The translations under genes were made by a program, and so were the position numbers. The notes below the pieces were generated by a model, which saw only the letters and a program-made list of their open reading frames with translations, was not told where the DNA came from and made no database searches. DNA of 12,560 bases from the NCBI GenBank assembly GCA_002433675.1, contig DJIP01000104.1, positions 1-12,560 on the forward strand. The letters are read 5' to 3'. The DNA is from Halomonas halophila. GTDB lineage: Bacteria; Pseudomonadota; Gammaproteobacteria; Pseudomonadales; Halomonadaceae. Below are positions 1 through 5,895 of this stretch, one piece after another; position 1 is the stretch's first letter, and each line of letters opens with the position of its first letter.

Positions 1-92
1 TTTTCGGTGGCTTTGATGACACCCGTGACGCGGGGGGTGTTATCGCGGATCTGTTGCTTGAGCTGAGCCAGCAAGGCGTTGTTCTGCAGCAT
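1..92 (-). CDS. rnb: Exoribonuclease II, N-terminal fragment (runs off the left edge)
   Basis: Only the first 30 codons are inside the window, reading leftwards. The peptide begins MLQNNALLAQLKQQIRDNTP and continues through VTGVIKATE. This closely matches the start of E. coli RNase II as I remember it (MFQDNPLLAQLKQQL, then GVVKATEKGFGF). RNase II is a cytoplasmic, processive 3'-to-5' exoribonuclease that degrades single-stranded RNA; this piece is the beginning of the first cold-shock RNA-binding domain. No catalytic residues are visible. I chose the ATG at 92 because it aligns with the E. coli start. An in-frame GTG lies six bases upstream (98-96) and cannot be excluded, since no strong Shine-Dalgarno sequence precedes either. 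The gene is divergent from the nag operon and has its own candidate promoter. Confidence 0.85.
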   Translation of the reverse strand, partial: MLQNNALLAQLKQQIRDNTPRVTGVIKATE

Positions 93-124
93 GGTCACGA
101 TCGAGTGGCGGGAATAAGGGGGCC

Positions 125-153
125 ACTATACGGATTGTTGCAGCCCCGGCCAA
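125..153 (-). promoter_or_regulatory. Candidate sigma-70 promoter for rnb
   Basis: On the minus strand, TTGGCC (plus 148-153) is separated by 17 bases from TATAGT (plus 125-130). That is four of six matches to the -35 consensus and five of six to the -10, at the preferred spacing. Transcription would start near 118 and give a leader of roughly 25 bases before the ATG at 92. This is a pattern match only. Confidence 0.45.
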
Positions 154-330
154 ACCCCGCGGAGCCCGTGGCCGCAAATCAAGGGGTTGGAAACGGTATT
201 CGGCAAAATTTTATCGCTTCCTTCGCGGCATCTTGGCTACGCCTCCTTTCGCTCCCTTTGGAATACCTCGGTAGAGGAGTTGAGGGGGCGGCGGGGGCGC
301 CGTGAAATGCACAGTCAGGGTTCGACCAAT

Positions 331-385
331 GTGGTATTAGATTGGTATTCAATTGGTCTCTAGGTGGGGCTATAGTGGTTATCAC
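331..385 (+). repeat. Five 11-bp phased TGG(T/G) units
   Basis: Successive 11-bp units read GTGGTATTAGA (331), TTGGTATTCAA (342), TTGGTCTCTAG (353), GTGGGGCTATA (364) and GTGGTTATCAC (375). TGGT occurs at 332, 343, 354 and 376, and TGGG at 365, so the element recurs about once per helical turn. The last unit is the left arm of the probable operator. An isolated ACCA lies at 325-328. The repeats are seen directly; a role as stacked half-sites is inference. Confidence 0.5.
348..376 (+). promoter_or_regulatory. Candidate promoter of the nag operon
   Basis: TTCAAT (348-353) and TATAGT (371-376) are spaced by 17 bases. The -10 element matches the sigma-70 consensus at five of six positions; the -35 is weak (three of six), as is common for regulated promoters. 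The start point would fall around 382-384, inside the palindrome at 376-387, giving a leader of about 26-28 bases before the ATG at 410. Pattern match only. Confidence 0.45.
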
Positions 386-387
386 CA
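376..387 (+). promoter_or_regulatory. Probable GntR-family (NagR) operator
   Basis: TGGTTATCACCA is a 12-bp site of the form TGGT-N4-ACCA with perfect outer arms. Operators of the HutC/NagR branch of GntR regulators, such as the TGGTCTAGACCA core of DasR sites, share this architecture. The site overlaps the last base of the candidate -10 element and the predicted start point, so a bound repressor would block RNA polymerase. It lies 22 bp before the regulator's own start codon, which suggests autoregulation of the whole operon. I found no second copy of this form in the gaps before the downstream genes. Binding by NagR is inferred. Confidence 0.55.
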
Positions 388-409
388 AGCCCCCAGGGAC
401 CACGCCGTC

Positions 410-1144
410 ATGGACTCACGATTCGAGCACCTGCACCTCGACGCCACACTTGCCACGCCGCTGTACCGCCAGTTGGCCAATGGCCTGGAGGCGGCCATCC
501 GCAGTGGAAGCTGGCGCGCCGGAGAGGCGCTACCGTCGGAACGCAACCTGGCCGAGGCCTTGTCGGTGTCACGCATCACGGCGCGCAAGGCACTCGACCA
601 ACTGGAGGAAAGCGGCCTGATCCGACGTGACCGCGGCTCCGGCACCTTTATCCGCCCCAGCATGGATCAGCCGCTGACCCGACTGGCGAGTTTCAGCGAC
701 ATGCTGATCCAGCGCGGGTTCTCGCCGCGCTCAGAGTGGCTCAGACGCGAGCGCTGCCAGCCAAGCCCCGAGGAGAACCTGCGCCTGGGACTGTCGAGCA
801 ACGCCCAGGTGTCGCGACTCAAGCGCCTGCGTCTGGCCGATGACGTGGTGATGGCGGTGGAGGAGAGTTGCCTGCCGGTCACCGTGCTGCCGGACCCCAT
901 GGCGGTCGACGTCTCGCTGTATCAATGGCTCGAGCAGGCTGGTCGCCCCATCGTGCGTGCCCGTCAGCAGGTCACCGCGGTCAATGCCGACGGCGAACTC
1001 GCCGGGCTTGCCCAGGTAGCCGAAGGCCAGGCCCTGCTCAAGGTGACGCGGCTGGGCTACCTGGCCGACGACACTCCGGCGGAGCTGACCATCACCTACT
1101 GCCGTACCGACTACTACGACTTCACCGTCGAACTCGCCCGCTAG
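410..1144 (+). CDS. nagR: GntR-family transcriptional regulator with UTRA domain (NagR-like)
   Basis: The product is 244 residues, normal for the HutC/NagR branch of GntR regulators. Residues about 17-83 form the winged helix-turn-helix, with the typical core LPSERNLAEALSVSRITARK (41-60) followed by the wing segment GLIRRDRGSGTFIRP. Residues about 90-242 form a UTRA effector-binding domain (SRLKRLRL, EESCLP, and the terminal TDYYDF motif). In characterised relatives such as B. subtilis NagR/YvoA this domain binds GlcN-6-P or GlcNAc-6-P and releases DNA. The protein is therefore predicted to repress the nag operon until amino-sugar phosphate appears. I chose the ATG at 410, preceded by a modest AGGGA at 395-399. 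An upstream in-frame TTG (353) would add 19 non-conserved residues and start inside the promoter region. nagA starts nine bases after the stop. The ligand is inferred from gene context. Confidence 0.85.
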   Translation: MDSRFEHLHLDATLATPLYRQLANGLEAAIRSGSWRAGEALPSERNLAEALSVSRITARKALDQLEESGLIRRDRGSGTFIRPSMDQPLTRLASFSDMLIQRGFSPRSEWLRRERCQPSPEENLRLGLSSNAQVSRLKRLRLADDVVMAVEESCLPVTVLPDPMAVDVSLYQWLEQAGRPIVRARQQVTAVNADGELAGLAQVAEGQALLKVTRLGYLADDTPAELTITYCRTDYYDFTVELAR

Positions 1145-1153
1145 GAGACCGCC

Positions 1154-2290
1154 ATGAGTACCGATCCCACCCGCCTTGCCGGCAACGTGCTGACCCCCGA
1201 GGGCTGGCGCCTGGGCGAGATTCGGCTGGAACAGGGCCGGATCGCCGCCATCGAGGGCGCCCCCGTCGACCCCTCTACCAATGACGCCCCTCGGCTGATC
1301 CCCGGCTTCGTCGACCTGCACGTGCATGGCGGCGGCGGTGCCGATGCCATGGAGGGGCGTGAGGCCGTCGCGACCCTTGCCCGCACTCACCTGCGGTTTG
1401 GCACCACCAGCCTGCTGGCGACCACCATGACCGCGCGACCGCAAGAGGTGCGCACGGTGCTGGGCGAGATCTCAGGCTACATGGAATCCCCGGACTCCGA
1501 GGCTTCCCGGGTGATCGGCGTTCACCTTGAAGGGCCCTTCATCAATCCCGGAAAGCTTGGTGCCCAGCCGGCCCACGCCCAGGTCGCCAGCATCGCCGAA
1601 ATGGATGAGCTGATGGCACTGGCACCGATCCTGTTGATCACCCTGGCACCGGAAATCAGCGGGCACGCGGAGGTGATCCGTCACCTCACCGACCAGGGCG
1701 TGCGTGTTCAGCTGGGTCATACCCTGGGCAGCTATGAAGAAGGTGTCGAGGCGCTATCCCATGGCGCCTGTGGCTTTACCCACCTGTTCAACGCCATGAC
1801 GGCGCTGCACCACCGCAAGCCGGGCATGGTCGGGGCGGCGTTGGCCCACGCCGAGTACGCCGAGATCATTCCGGATCTGCTGCACGTCCACCCCGGCGCC
1901 ATTCGCACCGCGCTGCGCTGCATCCCGCGACTCTATGCGGTGACCGATTCCACCGCGGCAGCCGGCATGCCCGACGGCGACTACCGCCTGGGCGAGCAGA
2001 AGGTGACCAAGTGCCTGGGCGGCGTGCGTCTGGCCGACGGCACCCTGGCCGGCAGCACCCTGACGATGGATCAGGCGCTGCGCAACTTCGTCAGTCTCGG
2101 GCTCAGTCTGGCCGAGGCCTCGGATCGGTTGTCGCGCTTTCCCGCCGACTTTCTCGGGCGCCGTGACATCGGTCGCCTGGAGGCCGGGGCCCATGCCGAT
2201 ATCGTGACCCTCAATCCCGAACTCACCCTTACCTCTGTCCACCTGGGCGGTCGTCTTGTCTCTGGAGAATCCCATGTCACTCATGCTTGA
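1154..2290 (+). CDS. nagA: N-acetylglucosamine-6-phosphate deacetylase
   Basis: NagA hydrolyses GlcNAc-6-P to glucosamine-6-P and acetate in the cytoplasm, the first committed step after PTS uptake. The product is 378 residues, the usual length for this amidohydrolase-superfamily family. Visible motifs are the barrel-opening GFVDLHVHG (H56, H58), HLEGPF with metal ligand E126, LGHT with H189, FTHLFNAM with H210, LHVH with H244 (substrate-contacting His251 in E. coli), and VTDSTAAAG with catalytic D265. E126, H189 and H210 correspond to E. coli E131, H195 and H216, and D265 to D273, so the enzyme looks intact. The start ATG follows TAGGAG, which overlaps the nagR stop codon, so translation is probably coupled. 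Its 3' end overlaps nagB by 17 bases. Confidence 0.96.
   Translation: MSTDPTRLAGNVLTPEGWRLGEIRLEQGRIAAIEGAPVDPSTNDAPRLIPGFVDLHVHGGGGADAMEGREAVATLARTHLRFGTTSLLATTMTARPQEVRTVLGEISGYMESPDSEASRVIGVHLEGPFINPGKLGAQPAHAQVASIAEMDELMALAPILLITLAPEISGHAEVIRHLTDQGVRVQLGHTLGSYEEGVEALSHGACGFTHLFNAMTALHHRKPGMVGAALAHAEYAEIIPDLLHVHPGAIRTALRCIPRLYAVTDSTAAAGMPDGDYRLGEQKVTKCLGGVRLADGTLAGSTLTMDQALRNFVSLGLSLAEASDRLSRFPADFLGRRDIGRLEAGAHADIVTLNPELTLTSVHLGGRLVSGESHVTHA
2264..2268 (+). promoter_or_regulatory. Ribosome-binding site that fixes the nagB start
   Basis: GGAGA lies five bases before the ATG at 2274, inside the end of nagA. It supports ATG 2274 over an in-frame TTG at 2256, which would lack a site and add six residues. 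Confidence 0.7.
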
Positions 2291-3293
2291 AGAGGCGCTA
2301 AACGCGCCGGAACGCCTGCGCGGTCAGCTGACCCGCAACCAGACAGTGCTGCGGGAGCTGGGTGATCGCCTGCGTGCCGAGCCGCCTACAGGCGCCGTCA
2401 CCGTGGCCAGGGGCAGCTCTGACCACGCGGCAAGCTACCTCGCCTACCTGTGCATGCAGACCCGCGGTATTCCGGTGGCCTCGCTGCCGCCGTCACTGTC
2501 GACCCTGTCGCGTACGCCCTGGCGGCTGGCCGGGCAGCTGTCCATCGCCATCTCCCAGTCGGGCCAGAGCCCCGACCTGGTGGCGAGCCAGGAGGCGCTG
2601 AAGCAGGGGGGCGCCACCACCATCGCCCTGGTCAATACGCCGGAGTCGCCACTGGGCCGGGCGAGCGACCTGGAAGTGCCGCTGTTTGCCGGTGAAGAGA
2701 AGAGCGTTGCGGCCACCAAGAGCTTCCTGGCGACCCTGTCGGCCGGTGCCCAGCTGATGGCCCACTGGAACGAGAGCGCCATGCTGCTGGGGGCGCTCAA
2801 CGAGCTGCCCGATCGCCTGACCGACGCCGCCGCCCAGGACTGGAGCCCAGCGGTAGAGGCGCTCAAGGACGCCGATCGGCTGATGGTCATCGGCCGCGGT
2901 ACCGGCCTTGGCATCGCCCAGGAGGCGGCGCTCAAGTTCAAGGAAACCTGCGCCATTCAGGCAGAGCCCTTCAGTGGCGCCGAGGTCAAGCACGGCCCCA
3001 TGGCGCTGATCGAGCCGGGCTATCCGGTACTGGTGTTCGCACCCCCCGGCGCCGAACAGCAGGGATTGCTGGAGCTGGCCGAGTGGCTCGAGAGCGTGGG
3101 CGCCAAGGTGCTGCTGGCCGCCGACGAGCGCGTGGCCAAGCGCCATCTGACATTGACCTCGGCGGGCCACGAGGCACTGGAGCCGCTGTCGGTGATCCAG
3201 AGCTTCTATCCGATGGTGGCCCGCCTGGCCGAGGCTCGCGGCATCGACCCGGATCAGCCGAGGCACCTGCGCAAGGTGACCTGCACGCTCTAA
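2274..3293 (+). CDS. nagB: Glucosamine-6-phosphate deaminase, SIS-domain (NagB-II) type
   Basis: The product is 339 residues with two SIS sugar-phosphate isomerase domains and is homologous to the C-terminal half of GlmS. It lacks the N-terminal glutaminase domain and its Cys1 nucleophile, so it cannot be a glutamine-dependent synthase. The first SIS domain carries ARGSSDHA (45-52), SQSGQSPD (94-101) and ATKS (147-150). The second carries GRGTGLGIAQEAALKFKE (207-224, with the E224 equivalent of the GlmS KLKE glutamate) and EVKHGPMALI (237-246). The C-terminal DQPRHLRK (327-334) matches the GlmS DxPRxLxK tail that closes over the substrate. In the nag context it should convert GlcN-6-P to fructose-6-P plus ammonia, as shown for the Shewanella NagB-II family. 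It is not homologous to classical E. coli NagB. It overlaps nagA by 17 bases, implying coupled translation. Confidence 0.88.
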   Translation: MSLMLEEALNAPERLRGQLTRNQTVLRELGDRLRAEPPTGAVTVARGSSDHAASYLAYLCMQTRGIPVASLPPSLSTLSRTPWRLAGQLSIAISQSGQSPDLVASQEALKQGGATTIALVNTPESPLGRASDLEVPLFAGEEKSVAATKSFLATLSAGAQLMAHWNESAMLLGALNELPDRLTDAAAQDWSPAVEALKDADRLMVIGRGTGLGIAQEAALKFKETCAIQAEPFSGAEVKHGPMALIEPGYPVLVFAPPGAEQQGLLELAEWLESVGAKVLLAADERVAKRHLTLTSAGHEALEPLSVIQSFYPMVARLAEARGIDPDQPRHLRKVTCTL

Positions 3294-3321
3294 TCACTAC
3301 GACAATCATACGGAGCCCATC

Positions 3322-5895
3322 ATGACTTCCAGCAATGTCACTCTGGTGGCGCCGGTCAAGGGGGTCGTCGTCCCCTTGGCCGACGTGCCGGACCCGGTTT
3401 TTGCCGAGGGTAGCCTCGGCCAGGGCATCGCCCTGGATCCCCTGGGCGGTTGCCTGCACGCACCTTGCGCCGGCGAGGTAATCCAGTGCGCCCGCACCCA
3501 TCACGCCTTCACCATCAAGAGCGATGAGGGCGTCGAGGTGCTGGTTCATCTTGGCCTCGACACCGTCGCCCTCGAAGGCAAGGGCATCGAGCCCTGCGTC
3601 AGCCTGGGGCAGCGTATCGAGGCGGGAGAGCCACTGTGCTATTTCGATGTGGACCAGCTGGTGCGCGAGGCGGTATCGCTGGTGACGCCACTGGTGGTGC
3701 TGGATGCCGGAGGTCGTGAATGGGTATCGCTGGACCTGCGTGCCGGGGATATCGTTCAGCGCGGCGATCCGCTGGTGGTGTTGGGCCCGGCAGGGCTCGC
3801 CGATGATGTGGCCGAGGCCGAAGGCAGCGATGGCGAAGCGCTGGAGCGCTCCCTGGTACTGGCGATCGAGTCCGGGCTGCACGCCCGGCCGGCGGCACGC
3901 CTGCGTGCCATCGCCCGTGATCACCAGGTGAGCCTGTGTCTGTTGCGCGACGCTCGCACGGCAAGCTCCGACAGTGTCAGCGCGCTGATGAATCTGGGGC
4001 TCGAGTGCGGTGACGAGGTGGTCATCAGAGTCAAGGGAGGTCAGGCCGAAGCGGCGCTGGCGGCAGCGATGACGCTGCTGACCACGCCGGAGGGGCATGG
4101 TCCTGGGCAGGCGGAGGCCGCCGCATCATCGCCAGCGCCCAGCGTCGATCTGCCCGCCGGACAGCTCGGTGGTCTTGTCGCCAGTACCGGGATCGCTGCC
4201 GGTCCGCTGGCGACGCTGTCGGTCAAGTTGCCCGAAGTGCCGCTGGAAGGGCTGGGGCGCAAGCTGGAAAGCCCGCGTCTGAAGGAGGCGCTCGAGCGCG
4301 TCGGGCGCCAGCTGGAGGCCGCCCGAGAGCGCGCCGAACGCAGCGGCCAGACCGCCGAGGCGGAGGTATTCGAGGCGCACCAGGCGTGGCTCGAAGACCC
4401 TGATCTGGTGGCCTCGGCGATCAGCCGACTGGAGGAGGGGCTAAGCCCGGGCCAGGCCTGGCGCGAGGCGCTGGACGCCGAGGCCGATCGCCTGCGGGCC
4501 ACCGGTAACCCCATCCTGATCGGGCGGATCGCCGATCTGCGCGATCTGCAACGCCAGGTGATGCTGGAATTCAGCGAAGGCGAGGGCAGTGGGTTCGGTG
4601 ATATCGCTCCCGGCGCCATCGTCGTGGCGGAGGATCTGACGCCGTCCACCTTCGTCGATCTGTGTGCGCTCAAGCCGGCAGGGCTGTGTCTGGCCACCGG
4701 AGGCACCACCTCCCACGTGGCCATCCTGGCCAGGGCCCGGGGATTACCGTGCCTGGTCGCCATGGGCGGTGACTTGCTGGAGGCGACCGAGTCGTGTCTC
4801 GATCGGGCGGTGGTGCTGGATGCCGACAACGGCCGGCTGGAACTCGAGCCCGATCAAGCGCGTCGCGATCAGGTGGTGGCGGATATCGCCGCCCGCCAGG
4901 CACGCGCCGAGGTAGAGAATGCGGAGGCTCACCTGGAGGTGGTCACCCGGGACAACCGCATGGTCGAGGTGGCGGCCAATATCGGCAGCGCCGAGGAAGC
5001 CCGCCAGGCCAGCGACTGTGGCGCCGATGGCGTCGGCCTGATGCGCTCCGAGTTCCTGTTCCTGGGGCGTGACGCCGCACCGGACGAGGAGGCCCAGCGA
5101 CAGGAGTACCAGGCCAGCGTCGACGCACTGGGGTCCAGGCCGGTGATCATCCGTACGCTGGATATCGGTGCCGACAAGCAGCTGCCGTACCTCACCCTGC
5201 CCGCCGTCCCCAACCCGGCGCTGGGCGTGCGCGGCATGCGTCTGTGGCAGACCCAGCCGGCCCTGTTGGATACCCAGTTGAGGGCCTTGCTCGGGGTCAA
5301 GCCGCTGCGTCATCTGCGCATCATGGTGCCGATGGTCAGCGATGCCAGCGAACTCGAGTGGGTGCGCGAACGCATGGAGGCCCTGGCCGCCGAGATGCGG
5401 TTGACCGAACTGCCGCTGCTCGGCGCCATGATCGAGGTGCCCAGCGCAGCGCTGTGCTCCGCCGCCATGGCCAAGGTGGCGGACTTTCTGTCGATCGGCA
5501 CCAACGACCTGACCCAGTATGGCCTGGCCATGGACCGCGAGGATCCCCAGTTGGCAGCCCAGGCCGACGTGCTTCATCCCGGGGTGCTGCGGCTGATCCA
5601 GGCCACCCTGTCGGGAACCGCCAACCGCTGCCCGGTGGGGGTGTGTGGTGCGGCGGCGGGGGATGACCTGGCCGGCCCGCTGCTGGTGGCCATGGGCGTG
5701 TCGGAATTGTCCGTGGAGCCCTCGCGCATCGCCTCGGTCAAGGCCCGCCTGCGTCGCCTGGACGCCGGCGTGATCGCGCGTGAAATCGACACCCTGCTGG
5801 CGATGCCCGATGCGGCCTCGGTGCGCAAGGCACTGGCACCGCTGGTGGACGCCGCCCTCGACGTCGAACCCACTCCCGAGAGGATCCTGACATGA
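3322..5895 (+). CDS. nagF: Fused PTS phosphoryl-transfer protein EIIA(Nag)-HPr-Enzyme I
   Basis: This 857-residue cytoplasmic protein contains every soluble step of the phosphotransferase relay. Residues about 1-155 are a glucose-type EIIA, with the histidine pair H61 (HHAF) and phosphorylated H76 (VHLGLD). Residues about 175-255 are HPr, with phospho-H187 in GLHARPAA. Residues about 280-857 are Enzyme I, with phospho-H465 in GGTTSHVAILA. The PEP-binding barrel shows GLMRSEFLF (R575), RTLDIGADK (R611), NPALGVRGMR, MIEVPSAA (E705), SIGTNDLTQY (N728, D729) and the catalytic C775 in VCGAAAGD. E. coli EI has glutamate two residues after this cysteine where A777 lies here. GGAG at 3312-3315 precedes the ATG. 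The stop overlaps nagE in an ATGA junction. It should take phosphate from PEP and pass it to the IIB domain of NagE. Confidence 0.95.
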   Translation: MTSSNVTLVAPVKGVVVPLADVPDPVFAEGSLGQGIALDPLGGCLHAPCAGEVIQCARTHHAFTIKSDEGVEVLVHLGLDTVALEGKGIEPCVSLGQRIEAGEPLCYFDVDQLVREAVSLVTPLVVLDAGGREWVSLDLRAGDIVQRGDPLVVLGPAGLADDVAEAEGSDGEALERSLVLAIESGLHARPAARLRAIARDHQVSLCLLRDARTASSDSVSALMNLGLECGDEVVIRVKGGQAEAALAAAMTLLTTPEGHGPGQAEAAASSPAPSVDLPAGQLGGLVASTGIAAGPLATLSVKLPEVPLEGLGRKLESPRLKEALERVGRQLEAARERAERSGQTAEAEVFEAHQAWLEDPDLVASAISRLEEGLSPGQAWREALDAEADRLRATGNPILIGRIADLRDLQRQVMLEFSEGEGSGFGDIAPGAIVVAEDLTPSTFVDLCALKPAGLCLATGGTTSHVAILARARGLPCLVAMGGDLLEATESCLDRAVVLDADNGRLELEPDQARRDQVVADIAARQARAEVENAEAHLEVVTRDNRMVEVAANIGSAEEARQASDCGADGVGLMRSEFLFLGRDAAPDEEAQRQEYQASVDALGSRPVIIRTLDIGADKQLPYLTLPAVPNPALGVRGMRLWQTQPALLDTQLRALLGVKPLRHLRIMVPMVSDASELEWVRERMEALAAEMRLTELPLLGAMIEVPSAALCSAAMAKVADFLSIGTNDLTQYGLAMDREDPQLAAQADVLHPGVLRLIQATLSGTANRCPVGVCGAAAGDDLAGPLLVAMGVSELSVEPSRIASVKARLRRLDAGVIAREIDTLLAMPDAASVRKALAPLVDAALDVEPTPERILT

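Larger units (their letters stand above)
93..409. other. Divergent intergenic region between rnb and nagR
   Basis: This 317-bp stretch separates two divergent genes. Its left end carries the candidate rnb promoter, and its right end (about 325-399) carries the nag promoter, operator and phased TGGT repeats listed separately. The middle (about 154-324) contains a short A/T-rich patch near 203-215, a pyrimidine-rich run (241-259) followed by a G-rich run (281-298), and a weak four-base-pair hairpin CCTC-GGTA-GAGG at 266-277. I see no tRNA, no convincing small gene, no terminator and no CRP-like TGTGA-N6-TCACA site there. Short open frames exist on both strands but lack ribosome-binding sites and any recognisable protein. 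Confidence 0.6.

Noticed and set aside
266..277. CCTC-GGTA-GAGG hairpin in the intergenic region
   Set aside because: A four-base-pair stem is too small to support as a structured RNA or terminator.
54..305. Small plus-strand ORF opposite rnb and its promoter
   Set aside because: There is no ribosome-binding site or family resemblance, and it overlaps a conserved gene start on the other strand.
353..409. TTG start for nagR 19 codons upstream of ATG 410
   Set aside because: It would begin upstream of the -10 box and operator and add residues not seen in the family.
2274..3293. Annotation as GlmS (glucosamine-6-P synthase)
   Set aside because: The glutaminase domain is missing, and the length of 339 residues equals only the isomerase half.
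2986..4098. Minus-strand open frame of 370 codons opposite nagB/nagF
   Set aside because: It spans the boundary of two real genes, has no recognisable domain, and ends in Arg/Pro-rich low-complexity sequence.
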